This document shows positions 1-7,999 of a stretch of 64,000 nucleotides of DNA, one piece after another. The position numbers were made by a program, and so were the translations under genes. Numbering within the stretch: the first letter of the stretch is position 1; each line of letters begins with the position of its first letter. The notes under the pieces were generated by a model. That model did not search any database. It worked only from the letters and a program-made list of their open reading frames with translations, and had not been told where the DNA came from. This DNA is from Gammaproteobacteria bacterium (GTDB lineage: Bacteria; Pseudomonadota; Gammaproteobacteria; Pseudomonadales; Pseudohongiellaceae). The DNA lies in assembly GCA_018661465.1 (NCBI GenBank), contig JABJIC010000018.1, positions 62,001-126,000 on the forward strand. Reading direction: 5' to 3'.

Positions 1-156
1 GAGAGCCTCGGTGAGAGAGTGGTAGATATGGTTGATAAAGCCTGCGGTGGAGATCCAGAGAAGCTTATGATGGCGCTTTTGGATTATCGCGGTCTCAGTA
101 CTGAGGAAAGTAAACGTATTCGGAAAATTCTCGATGAGGCAGGCAAAAAGTCATAG
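1..156 (+). CDS. C-terminal fragment of a BlaI/MecI/CopY-like transcriptional regulator
   Basis: The open frame runs in from the left edge and ends at TAG at 154-156, leaving the last 51 residues. The tail has a run ending in GGDPEKLMMALL, then a stretch with LSTEESKRIRKILDE. This resembles the dimerisation helix end of BlaI/MecI/CopY winged-helix repressors, which often close with a 'L..L.E...LS.EEL..LR.LLDE' pattern. The DNA-binding part lies outside the window, so the family is an inference from a short tail. A relative of this family would be a small repressor, classically paired with an M56 sensor protease. No such partner is visible downstream. Confidence 0.4.
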   Translation, partial: ESLGERVVDMVDKACGGDPEKLMMALLDYRGLSTEESKRIRKILDEAGKKS

Positions 157-332
157 CTGTATGTTGCAGGCAGCAGTAAAAGAGAGAGTAAAAATCAGTA
201 GGCATGAGAAAAGTTAAAATCACTTGGCTTAGAAGTTAACTGGACTGAAAGTAGGCCGTTACTGATTTGATCAAAGTCTTGAAGATGTCTCTGCATCCCC
301 CTGCGGAGATTCACAAGGGAGAGACCGTTAAG

Positions 333-364
333 GCGGAAGGGCCACAACCCTTCCGCTTTTTTTT
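333..364 (+). terminator. Rho-independent terminator
   Basis: A 9-bp perfect GC-rich stem (333-341 with 348-356, loop CCACAA) is followed by eight T residues at 357-364. It would end + strand transcripts reading out of the regulator fragment. It also lies just past the stop codon of the convergent AP2-like gene, but on that strand there is no T tract after the stem. Confidence 0.85.
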
Positions 365-369
365 CGGTC

Positions 370-804
370 TTATGCTATACGGTTTGCTCTAACAGCACTG
401 CGCCTTGCCTTAATCGCCAATTGCTTTGCCTTCTCATCACCATATTTGTTAATTGAGAAGTAAGCATTTTTTTGCTTCCGGCGAGCGCCTTTACCTTCTT
501 GCCAAGTTGCAACCCATGAATGGTCCTTCTCCGAATAGCTCACGCCAATTTCTCCAGAGCTATTAAGAGGGGATACTTTTCTTGGGCTGAATTTGGCGTA
601 GGGCCAATTTGCACCGTAAATTTTCTTGCCTTCAATATCCCGTTTCTTTTTGGCAGCAGCAATGGCTTTATTCTTGCCGCCAAACTTCTTGAAAGGGAAT
701 GACTGTTGAAAGCTCTTATCGTTGTACTTGATTCTCACCCATGCACAGTTTGTGCCGCGGGATTCGATAATGCTGATGTGGTGGAGCGCGCTTAGTTTTT
801 TCAA
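370..804 (-). CDS. AP2-like DNA-binding protein with two tandem repeats
   Basis: This 144-residue, very basic protein has two related units of about 55 residues. Unit 1 (about residues 8-60) has WVRIKYNDKSFQQSFPFKKFGG then an Ala/Lys-rich helix. Unit 2 (about 86-140) has GVSYSEKDHSWVATW, then YFSINKYGDEKAKQLAIKARR. Three short strands containing W-x-A/R, a 'F.I.KYG' turn and an alanine-rich amphipathic helix are the layout of bacterial and phage AP2 domains, so DNA binding is likely. The only start is TTG at 802-804, since the protein contains no internal methionine. AGAGG lies about 7 bases upstream of it. No integrase or nuclease domain is fused. Role unknown; it may be a remnant or accessory of a mobile element. 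The AP2 assignment is by pattern, not by search. Confidence 0.6.
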   Translation of the reverse strand: MKKLSALHHISIIESRGTNCAWVRIKYNDKSFQQSFPFKKFGGKNKAIAAAKKKRDIEGKKIYGANWPYAKFSPRKVSPLNSSGEIGVSYSEKDHSWVATWQEGKGARRKQKNAYFSINKYGDEKAKQLAIKARRSAVRANRIA

Positions 805-1022
805 AAGAACCTCTCTATCGATCTATGTTTGTCTACAGGTCAAAGTGGTAGTCGGTCGTACCCCAGGTACTGCTGTTATGACTATTATAGACAGCAATGA
901 GTCACTCTTTGTATTGGAATATCCATTTCTCTAAATCATTCCAAAACTCTGCTATAAGTAGGAAATCAATGAAAGGTTTCTTCCATTACTCTAGGTAGTG
1001 TACACCTCTGTGAGAGGCTGGG

Positions 1023-1250
1023 CTAGGCGTGAGATGCCATGTGTTGGATAACACCTGGCTTGCGGCTTTCTACTTTATCTATGCTGTAATCATAGCGTTT
1101 GGCGCTGGGGTCAATATCCAGAGCCTCGTCTATCGCAGCCGATAGATCGGCCTTGGCAGCCTGCTCGGTAAGATAGGGGCCAGATATTTTCACCTGCAAA
1201 CTGGGTTCGTCAGGTGCTGTAGCTACGATGTAAAAGTTTTTTGCGTCCAA
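1023..1250 (-). CDS. Small hypothetical protein
   Basis: This 75-residue acidic protein has a central pattern ATAPDEPSLQVKISGPYLTE followed by an alanine-rich helix, and ends in a charged tail. It has no signal peptide and no membrane segment. The start is a TTG at 1248-1250 with GGTGG a few bases upstream. I do not recognise the family. It stands alone between two gene-poor stretches, so context says nothing about function. It could be a real small gene or a chance frame. Confidence 0.45.
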   Translation of the reverse strand: MDAKNFYIVATAPDEPSLQVKISGPYLTEQAAKADLSAAIDEALDIDPSAKRYDYSIDKVESRKPGVIQHMASHA

Positions 1251-1632
1251 TTTAATATTCCACCCGTTCTATGGCAGATGTACAGATTGCTATCGGCAAG
1301 CTGAACGATAGCTGAAACACTCTGAATTTAAGGCTTTGTCTTGATACACGGCTAATATCGGCCGCGTATTAAAATCCAACAGCTTCCCTTATATAAGAAC
1401 CTGAAAGGGGTATTTTTATTGCTTCTACCCCAAACACAAAATCCAACAGGCACACAGTACAAGGATATTCCCCTTATTCTGGCATTGTGCGTCCCCGGTC
1501 ACATCTTGAGCAATCTTCAATAGAATATGGCTGTGACAGAGCTAAACCTTAAAGATAGTCAGAATCCACTCCAGAAAAGGCTAAGATGCAGTCTGCGCGC
1601 CTAAACCCATAATTCACAGCTGAGCAGCGACA
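1251..1632. other. Intergenic stretch without a recognisable gene
   Basis: No convincing coding frame is seen here. It contains a 12-base direct repeat, AAAATCCAACAG, at 1371-1382 and 1438-1449. A weak hairpin pairs GGGGTA (1407-1412) with TACCCC (1426-1431). It probably holds the promoters of the flanking divergent genes, but I cannot assign them. Confidence 0.5.
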
Positions 1633-2985
1633 TTGAAAGAGCAGAAGAAGCAAGAAGTAGCTGTAGAAAAGATCAGCTTTATTCTTCCAGTATTGAATGA
1701 GAAAAGACTTGTAGGGCCGCAGCTGGAGCGCCTCCAGGTGTATCGGAGCGCTGGGCATGAGGTTTTGCTAATAGACGGAGGAAGCAGCGACGGTAGCCCG
1801 TCCGGCCTGGCTGGGCTAGTTGACTATGTCGATATAGCCCCACCAGGGCGCTCTTCTCAGATGAACCGCGGTGCCGAACTGGCATCAGGGGACATATTAC
1901 TCTTTCTGCATATTGATACGATCTTGCCAGAGTCAGCAGACACTCTTATCCGCGATGCCTGCAAGCAGGCGGAGTGGGGTTGGTTTGATGTTGAACTAGC
2001 TGATGACGGCTGGCCGTATAGGCTAATCTCCTGGATGATGAATCGGCGATCAAGAATCACCGCTGTTTGCACCGGAGACCAGGCATTGTTCGTGAAGAGA
2101 GGCCTTTTTCTCGACGTTGGGGGATTCCCTGCCTTACCGCTGATGGAGGATGTAGCTATCAGCAAGCTGTTACGAGGTCGGTCGGCCGCTATGGCTATTT
2201 CCAGCCCGGTACGCACATCGGCACGCCGTTGGCGCGAGAACGGCCTTATATCAACAGTGATGCAGATGTGGCTGCTAAGGCTGCGATACTTCCTGGGTTC
2301 ATCGCCGGAATCGCTGTCGGCAATGTATTACCCGCCAAAGAGATGCAAATTCCCCCAATCCCGTATCGCGATATTTGCCAGAGAGCCTGTTTTGGGAGCC
2401 GTTAAAACTCGCCTTGCTGCAGATATTGGAGATGATACGGCTCTGGGCCTTTATAAGAGAATGGCAACTCGGATTGTTACCTGTTGTAGGTCCTCTGCGC
2501 TGGCTAAGGTAGAGCTTTGGGTTTCCTCGAATGTAGATAATAAATACTTTCTATCTGTTTGTAATAAAAGGGATATATACTCTCAATGTGACGGGGGCCT
2601 GGGAGCTAAGATGAGCTTCACCGTTGCAGAGGTTTTGGAGAGAAATGGGGCTGAGAACCTAATATTGATTGGAACGGATTGCCCGGCAATGGATTATAAG
2701 TATCTAGAGGATGCGCTTTTTCAGCTTAATCAGGCAAAAGACGGAGTTGCCAGAGTAGTTCTAGGTCCTGCAGAGGATGGCGGTTACGTATTGATCGGCT
2801 TGAACAGGAGTATTCCCGGGATTTTTCAAAATATCAGCTGGGGGTCAAGTGGCGTTCTAGAGGAGACACTTGCATATATAAGGAGCGAGGGTATCGACTA
2901 TTGCTTGCTTCCGCCGCTACGAGATATAGACACGCTGGAAGATCTCGATAGTTTGGCTAGCCTGGACCCTCCAATTCAGTATTGA
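1633..2985 (+). CDS. Fusion of family-2 glycosyltransferase (TIGR04283-like) and DUF2064 transferase (TIGR04282-like)
   Basis: This 450-residue protein joins two domains usually encoded separately. Residues 14-235 are a GT-A glycosyltransferase. It has SFILPVLNE at the N-terminus, a DGGSSDG motif near 48, the FLHIDT metal-site region near 91-96, TGDQALFVKR near 147-156, and GGFPALPLMED near 163-173. Residues about 244-450 match the DUF2064 nucleotidyltransferase-like family. They have AIFAREPVLGAVKTRLA near 246-262, IGTDCPAMD near 346-354 and LGPAEDGGYVLIGL near 377-390. These two families are known as the 'rSAM/selenodomain-associated transferases 2 and 1', often near a radical-SAM protein, and DUF2064 members are also implicated in arsenosugar formation. 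No radical-SAM gene is visible nearby. The start is TTG at 1633 without a clear ribosome site, so the first residues are uncertain. Substrate unknown. Confidence 0.8.
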   Translation: MKEQKKQEVAVEKISFILPVLNEKRLVGPQLERLQVYRSAGHEVLLIDGGSSDGSPSGLAGLVDYVDIAPPGRSSQMNRGAELASGDILLFLHIDTILPESADTLIRDACKQAEWGWFDVELADDGWPYRLISWMMNRRSRITAVCTGDQALFVKRGLFLDVGGFPALPLMEDVAISKLLRGRSAAMAISSPVRTSARRWRENGLISTVMQMWLLRLRYFLGSSPESLSAMYYPPKRCKFPQSRIAIFAREPVLGAVKTRLAADIGDDTALGLYKRMATRIVTCCRSSALAKVELWVSSNVDNKYFLSVCNKRDIYSQCDGGLGAKMSFTVAEVLERNGAENLILIGTDCPAMDYKYLEDALFQLNQAKDGVARVVLGPAEDGGYVLIGLNRSIPGIFQNISWGSSGVLEETLAYIRSEGIDYCLLPPLRDIDTLEDLDSLASLDPPIQY

Positions 2986-3051
2986 GCCCCTGCTGCGAAT
3001 GGCTCTTAAGTCCTCGAACTGACTGAGCTCTGGGTGTTTTATTCCCTAAAG

Positions 3052-3396
3052 CTATTCATCTCTTGTTTCATCACCGCTGGCTACATCAATACTGGTTTCA
3101 AAGGCGAACAGCTTTTCAGCGACACGAGCAGGATCGATCTCATATTCACCTGCTTCAATGCGGTGATGAAGACTAACCACCCGTGAGGCATTGATATCGG
3201 GGGATTGCCGGATGATAGTCTCCAGCTTTTCCATATCGACCTGTGATTTCAGAGCTTCCAGGGATATCTCGCCTTCCAGCTGTCTTCGCTGGGCCGCTGA
3301 ATCCCTGGCACTGCTAAATCGCGCCACTACAGAGTTCTTTGCAGGGTTTGATTTCTGCTGATTAAGATTAGGTGGTGAATTCTTCACTAAAAGCAC
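3052..3396 (-). CDS. flgM: FlgM-like anti-sigma-28 factor
   Basis: This 114-residue protein has the typical FlgM C-terminal pattern, R(V/I)..L...I..G.Y.ID...VA.KL..FE, at about residues 73-101 (RVVSLHHRIEAGEYEIDPAR). FlgM binds and inhibits sigma-28 (FliA) until the flagellar hook is finished, when it is exported. The N-terminal half is polar and low in order, as usual for this intrinsically disordered family. The start is GTG at 3394-3396, because an in-frame stop lies directly upstream. FlgM is usually encoded next to flgA and flgN. Here it stands alone, 2.4 kb from a fleQ-like regulator. Confidence rests on the C-terminal motif. Confidence 0.72.
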   Translation of the reverse strand: MLLVKNSPPNLNQQKSNPAKNSVVARFSSARDSAAQRRQLEGEISLEALKSQVDMEKLETIIRQSPDINASRVVSLHHRIEAGEYEIDPARVAEKLFAFETSIDVASGDETRDE

Positions 3397-3716
3397 TCAT
3401 ATCCGTTATGGGGCTGGGGAAAATCCCCACTTCCCGTTTTGCTGGTTCTAGAAGGGTAGCTTGGATAGAGCGGCTTCGAGGCCTTGTTAGCCATCGAAAT
3501 CGCGTTTTTTCCAAAGCTTCCAACCCTGATAAAAAGGGCTGGTTCTTCAGCGGGTCTAATTTATAACGACTGTTGATTGAATATCTTTAAGCGGTTTGGG
3601 GAGCTAAGGGAGTCATGTTTAAGGGGCATGAATAAATGCCGCGAGACAGCTTAAGCATTTGAAATATATGAAAATTAATCAGCTGATTTGATCTGCTGGT
3701 GTACTGGAGCGACGGG
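3397..3716. other. Intergenic stretch between flgM and the thioesterase gene
   Basis: No supported gene. A short + strand frame (3372-3566) overlaps flgM antisense and has no recognisable domain. A 12-bp perfect palindrome, AATCAGCTGATT, lies at 3677-3688 close to the thioesterase stop codon. Confidence 0.45.
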
Positions 3717-4163
3717 CTAAGTTACTGATTTTGCTACAACAGCTCCGCCGTAAATATCTATAAACTCCTGAGGAAATCTGGTGGCCTTGCCGGTGCTCAA
3801 TGCAACACAAATCAACTGCCAATGTCCTCGCAGTACTATTTGCTCCGTGCGGGCATTTACAAATTGAAACCGGCGTTCCAATCGTAATTTCCCATCACAT
3901 GAAGTTAGCCAGGTTGATGCTATTAACTGGTCATTTTCGAATGTCGGTAGGTAATAGTCGTATTGGGCCTTGTTAATGGCAACACCCCGATCGAGCTGTT
4001 GATAATCTAAAACGCTTAGGCCAAGGCTTTCAGAATGTGCCCAGGCAGTCTGCTCACACCAGACAACATAACAGGCGTTATTTGTGTGGCCCATGCCATC
4101 AATATCACTTGCTTGAACAGTTATCTCGAATTGAAAAGGAGAAGGGTAATCCCAGTCGGTCAT
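3717..4163 (-). CDS. 4HBT-family acyl-CoA thioesterase (YbgC/FadM-like)
   Basis: Starting at the ATG at 4161-4163 gives 148 residues, the usual size of a single hotdog domain. The N-terminal FEITVQASDIDGMGHTNNACYVVWCEQ carries the aspartate and the 'GH.NN..Y..W.E' signature of 4-hydroxybenzoyl-CoA-type thioesterases. Later strands (LRLERRFQFVNARTEQIV) fit the hotdog sheet. It likely hydrolyses an acyl-CoA thioester in the cytoplasm; substrate unknown. An upstream TTG at 4229 would add 22 residues that do not look like the family. In many gammaproteobacteria a YbgC paralogue sits just before tolQ. That position is empty in this window (see tolQ), so this gene may be a relocated or separate homologue. 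Confidence 0.75.
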   Translation of the reverse strand: MTDWDYPSPFQFEITVQASDIDGMGHTNNACYVVWCEQTAWAHSESLGLSVLDYQQLDRGVAINKAQYDYYLPTFENDQLIASTWLTSCDGKLRLERRFQFVNARTEQIVLRGHWQLICVALSTGKATRFPQEFIDIYGGAVVAKSVT

Positions 4164-4710
4164 AGTTTGAGCCAATGATTGCAGGAAACTGAAGTGTATT
4201 TCCGGGAAGAAGCGATCGCAAGCACACAATCTTCCCGAATCGAAAATAGCACGAAGTTCATGGCATCGAATGAGAAGTGGTTCACAAGATTATTGAGCGC
4301 AGGTCTAAATTCAAAGTTTTAATAGATTCTTACCCGTTAAACGAAAATTGATCCCGGCAAAGGATTGTGCGGGCACCAGTATAACTAGCCCATATGTATC
4401 AATGGCTTGGGCTGATTCTGGCTATTTTTACCCGCACCGTCCCGTAAAAGAAGTCGACATTTTAACGTTCTCGCTACACTCTTGAGGCTCGGAAAAAAGC
4501 GTCGCTGATTGTTTTGTAAGAGGACGTTGATTGTTTGACAAAAAATGCCAGCTGAATCTTTGTACAGAGCGAGCCAATCTTTACACAAGGGTTGGATAAT
4601 ATTAGTAAGCTCGATGTCAAACTAAGGTGGTTCATATAAGTTATTCAGAATTATTAGCTGTGAACTGTTAATTGAACTTAGACAAAGGCCTTAACGAGAA
4701 AAACAAAAAT
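4164..4710. other. Intergenic stretch, divergent promoter region
   Basis: It lies between the divergent thioesterase and FemAB-like genes. A 67-codon frame on the minus strand (4385-4588) shows no domain and is probably chance. I see no clear hairpin, repeat or strong sigma-70 promoter. Confidence 0.4.
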
Positions 4711-5721
4711 ATGCACTGCGTTATCGAATCGAATGACACAAGGTTCTTTCAGTACTGGAACATGCTGTATGCAAATGATCCTGTGCAGAATCCAATGTAT
4801 CTGCAAATGCAAAGAAGGCATGAGCGATCGCATTCAAAACTCGAGTATAAAGATCGCTCGTTTTTGGTAATGGCAGCAGATGAGCCAGTATTTGCCTGCA
4901 GCCTGACAAGTCATGTGGATGAACATGGGCGCAAGTGTGTGGGTTATTTTGGCGCTGAGGCTAGCAGTCACGTGAATCAGTCTTCACTGCAAACACCGTC
5001 AAATAATTTTGAGCCAGAATCAATTCGCTTGCTTCAGCAGCACATCAATCAGTTAATTGAAGAGATTCAACCGGATTCTCTGGATTATCTGGACCCGGTT
5101 AGTCACGGAATTATGTCGCCGGTTACTCAGTTACTTCTTCAGCGCGGCGCGGTTCCTACCGTTCAAAGCGCGCAAATTATCGATCTCACTCAATCGCAAG
5201 AAGCACTCTATAGTAATATGAATGAAGATTGCCGCTCACGAGTGGATTGGGGGCTACGATCTTTGTCTATAGATATAGTTTCAGGTAGGCGTTTTAACAA
5301 GTTGAAGCAAACGGAAGTGGATAGATTATTTGTTGAGTCTAAAGGAAATGACAGTAATACCATTCTTCATAACAAGAGAGTCTATGAAAGCCTGATTCGC
5401 GAGGGAATGGGTTTTCTGATTCAGGCGAGATACCAAGGTGAATTGGTATCCAGTTCTCTCTTCGTACATACGGAGAAAACGGCACACTTTGTTTTCGGTG
5501 ATATTCTGCCAGCAGCCCCCCAAAAGCCGGTTATGAATGCGCTGATATGGCAGGGAATCCTTCACAGTAAGGCTAAGGGATGTGAGCGATTCGACTTTGG
5601 TTGTTCGGCTTTTGCAGGTGCCAGCAAATCTAAACAAACTCAGGAAAGGTCTCAATCAACTCAATATGGTGGCAAGCCCCAGGCTCGTCTAAAAGTAAGC
5701 CTCGATAGATTGACTAATTGA
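4711..5721 (+). CDS. FemAB/GNAT-fold acyltransferase-like protein
   Basis: From the ATG at 4711 this gives 336 residues; an upstream TTG at 4672 would add 13. The C-terminal half carries a GNAT-like core: a helix-rich segment (SRVDWGLRSL, about residues 175-190), then GMGFLIQARYQGELVSSSLFVHTEKTAHFVFGD, a beta-hairpin with the ligand-binding strand, then a helix and FDFGCSAFAG. This layout is that of BioF2/FemAB-type acyltransferases found in peptidoglycan cross-bridge and exopolysaccharide systems ('FemAB-related' proteins). Substrate unknown. It lies 53 bases upstream of fleQ on the same strand, so co-transcription is possible. No glycan-export genes are near. Confidence 0.6.
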   Translation: MHCVIESNDTRFFQYWNMLYANDPVQNPMYLQMQRRHERSHSKLEYKDRSFLVMAADEPVFACSLTSHVDEHGRKCVGYFGAEASSHVNQSSLQTPSNNFEPESIRLLQQHINQLIEEIQPDSLDYLDPVSHGIMSPVTQLLLQRGAVPTVQSAQIIDLTQSQEALYSNMNEDCRSRVDWGLRSLSIDIVSGRRFNKLKQTEVDRLFVESKGNDSNTILHNKRVYESLIREGMGFLIQARYQGELVSSSLFVHTEKTAHFVFGDILPAAPQKPVMNALIWQGILHSKAKGCERFDFGCSAFAGASKSKQTQERSQSTQYGGKPQARLKVSLDRLTN

Positions 5722-5774
5722 AGGTGAGCGGGTCTAATTGAGCGCTAAACTTGCTTCTGAATTCTTGATGATCT

Positions 5775-7310
5775 ATGTCCGAAACCTCCCGAATACTGCT
5801 CATCGATGACGACCCGGAATCGAGTCAAAATTTAGAAACCGTACTATCCTTTCTCGGCGAATCTACCATAAGTGCACACTCCGATAATTGGCAGCGTGTA
5901 GTTTCTGTGGCTGGAGAGTTGAACGACGAAGCCACAGTTGCTCTTATCGGCAAATGCACCCATACACCTCTGGAAAAATTGCTGGATGAACTCTATCAGT
6001 GGGAGGCAGCAGTTCCCTACGTATTGGTAGGCGAGCATCCCATTTCGGGGTCGCTAAACGAGGATTTGCTTAGCCGAATTACGGCGATCCTACCGGTAAA
6101 CCTCAGCTATCAACCTCTGCTGGACGCACTTCACAAGGCGAAAGTCTTTCATGAGCATTTCAATCGCCTAAGAAATTATGAAGGGGTTCGTGATTACTCC
6201 ATGTTTCGTTCTCTTGTCGGTGAAAGCGATGCGGTGCAGCAAGTGCGATATATGATGGGGCAGGTCGCGAATAAAGAAGTTAGCGTGTTGATCACGGGTG
6301 AATCGGGAACAGGAAAAGAAGTAATCGCTCGAAACCTTCATCTTAATTCTTCCCGGGCAGAGAAACCTTTTGTTCCTATTAACTGCGGTGCTATTCCAAG
6401 AGAGTTGCTCGAAAGTGAATTATTTGGCCACGAGAAAGGAGCGTTTACAGGAGCTGTAGCTGCGCGAATAGGTCGATTTGAATTAGCTGAGGGAGGCACA
6501 CTGTTTCTTGATGAGATTGGCGATATGCCTCTGAGCATGCAAGTAAAAATGCTGAGGGTATTGCAGGAAAGAAGTTTTGAACGAGTAGGTGGAGTAACTA
6601 CCATAAAAAGTGATGTACGTATTTTGGCCGCAACCCACAAAGACCTCGAAGTAATGATAGAGCAGGGAGATTTCAGGCAGGATCTCTATTATCGGCTGAA
6701 TGTTTTTCCTATCGAGATGCCGCCACTTAGGGAAAGAGGCGCTGATATTCCTTTGTTGCTCAACGAATTGATCTCAATTATGGAAACAGAGAACCGCGGA
6801 TCAGTTCGTTTTAACTCCGCGGCTATTACATCCCTGAGAAAATATTCCTGGCCGGGCAATGTTCGGGAATTGGCAAATCTCATCGAACGAATGGCGATTT
6901 TGTATCCACACGGAATTGTCGGCTTGAATGAATTGCCAGAAAATTTCCGACCTCTCAATAAAGGCCCCGATGAAAAATTGGGTTTGGGGAATGTTGAGGA
7001 AGAGGTAGACAGCACAAAAACAGAATCAACCATGTTGCCACCCCAAAGTCTGGATTTGAAAGAATATCTCGCCAGACTGGAGAAGGATTTAATCGAGAAG
7101 GCGCTCAAGGATTGTGGCGGAGTTGTAGCTCGAGCAGCAGATCGTTTGAATATTCCTCGAACAACACTGGTAGAAAAAGTAAGAAAGTATTCTCTGCAAA
7201 GAAAATCATCAACAGCGGATGCCGATTCCAAACCGGAAGCGACGCAAGAGTCAGATTCCTCAGAAGGCGACGAGGCAGATTTGGATTCCGCAGGTTCCGC
7301 CAAGTCCTAG
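5775..7310 (+). CDS. fleQ: FleQ-type sigma-54-dependent flagellar master regulator
   Basis: This 511-residue protein has three parts. Residues 1-130 form a receiver-like FleQ domain (KILLIDDD-type start, here RILLIDDDPES at 6-16, and FLGE at 26-29). About 145-385 is an AAA+ domain with Walker A GESGTGKE at 175-182, the sigma-54 contact loop GAFTGA at 222-227 and Walker B LFLDEI at 243-248. Near 440-485 is a Fis-type helix-turn-helix with AADRLNIPRTTLVEKVRKY. FleQ activates flagellar class II genes with sigma-54 and in Pseudomonas also binds c-di-GMP to control exopolysaccharide genes. Unlike typical FleQ, the C-terminus carries an acidic low-complexity tail of about 30 residues after the HTH. 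The flgM-like gene nearby supports a motile organism. General NtrC-type regulators are the alternative, but the N-terminus favours FleQ. Confidence 0.82.
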   Translation: MSETSRILLIDDDPESSQNLETVLSFLGESTISAHSDNWQRVVSVAGELNDEATVALIGKCTHTPLEKLLDELYQWEAAVPYVLVGEHPISGSLNEDLLSRITAILPVNLSYQPLLDALHKAKVFHEHFNRLRNYEGVRDYSMFRSLVGESDAVQQVRYMMGQVANKEVSVLITGESGTGKEVIARNLHLNSSRAEKPFVPINCGAIPRELLESELFGHEKGAFTGAVAARIGRFELAEGGTLFLDEIGDMPLSMQVKMLRVLQERSFERVGGVTTIKSDVRILAATHKDLEVMIEQGDFRQDLYYRLNVFPIEMPPLRERGADIPLLLNELISIMETENRGSVRFNSAAITSLRKYSWPGNVRELANLIERMAILYPHGIVGLNELPENFRPLNKGPDEKLGLGNVEEEVDSTKTESTMLPPQSLDLKEYLARLEKDLIEKALKDCGGVVARAADRLNIPRTTLVEKVRKYSLQRKSSTADADSKPEATQESDSSEGDEADLDSAGSAKS

Positions 7311-7341
7311 GGTAATCAGTAAGTCTGCTTGGAGTCCAAGA

Positions 7342-7992
7342 CTAGTTTGGATGGACTTCGATACCCGTGGCAGGTAGCGGCTCGTGATCCATCACAGCCT
7401 TATTGGATTCCATTTTTATTCTGCCAGCGGCGAACCATGAAATCACTTTGGGATAGATAATGTGTTCCTTGATGTGCACTTTATCCGCCAGCGTGTCCGC
7501 AGTATCGTTCTTCTCAACACTAATCTTTTCCTGCGCAATAACCGGACCTCCATCGAGCTCTTCAGTAACAAAGTGCACAGAAACGCCATGTTCTTTTTCG
7601 CCAGCGTCTAATACGCGCTGGTGGGTATCGGTGCCAGTATAGGCAGGTAGCAGGGACGGGTGAATGTTAAGTACTTTGCCAGCATAGTGCTTAACAAATT
7701 TGGGACTGAGAATTCGCATAAAACCTGCCAGAACAATGAGGTCTACCTGTTCCTGATCAATAAGGTCTATCAATGCGGAATCAAAGTCTTCTCGAGAGCC
7801 ATAATCGCGGTGGTCGATGACGGTGGAAGGAATGCCGGCCTGCGCAGCACGAGTGAGGCCATAGGCATCTGCCTTGTTACAGATAACGCGGCACACCTTG
7901 TAATTGGAGTGGATGCTATCGTCAATAATGGCCTGGAGATTGCTGCCGTTTCCGGAAATTAATACAAGGACGGAACAATGGGTAAGCTGCAT
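7342..7992 (-). CDS. purN: Phosphoribosylglycinamide formyltransferase
   Basis: PurN transfers a formyl group from 10-formyl-THF to GAR, the third step of purine synthesis. The 216-residue protein has ISGNGSNLQAIID near the N-terminus (phosphate-binding loop), LAGFMRILSPKFV, the NIHPSLLPAYTG active-site block with the catalytic His, and GVSVHFVTEELDGGPVI with the catalytic Asp. It starts 7 bases after the purM stop, so the two genes form an operon. The stop codon faces fleQ, 31 bases away. Length and motifs are normal. Confidence 0.97.
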   Translation of the reverse strand: MQLTHCSVLVLISGNGSNLQAIIDDSIHSNYKVCRVICNKADAYGLTRAAQAGIPSTVIDHRDYGSREDFDSALIDLIDQEQVDLIVLAGFMRILSPKFVKHYAGKVLNIHPSLLPAYTGTDTHQRVLDAGEKEHGVSVHFVTEELDGGPVIAQEKISVEKNDTADTLADKVHIKEHIIYPKVISWFAAGRIKMESNKAVMDHEPLPATGIEVHPN

Positions 7993-7999
7993 CCTATGT

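Noticed and set aside
301-356. Glycine-riboswitch-like words (GGGAGAGACC, AAGGCGGAAGGG) before the terminator
   Set aside because: The order and spacing do not give the riboswitch core. The second word is simply the terminator stem, and no glycine-related gene follows.
722-934. 70-codon + strand frame overlapping the AP2-like gene antisense
   Set aside because: It has no domain, and the opposite strand carries a better candidate.
1857-2405. Frames of 112-119 codons overlapping the glycosyltransferase fusion
   Set aside because: They are shadows of a gene with clear motifs over the whole range.
3372-3566. 64-codon + strand frame between flgM and the thioesterase
   Set aside because: It overlaps the start of flgM antisense and has no ribosome site or recognisable domain.
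4385-4588. 67-codon minus-strand frame in the thioesterase/FemAB spacer
   Set aside because: It has no domain, no ribosome site and no plausible context.
6689-7303. 204-codon frame antisense to fleQ
   Set aside because: It is a shadow of the strongly supported fleQ gene, with Ser-rich composition and no domain.
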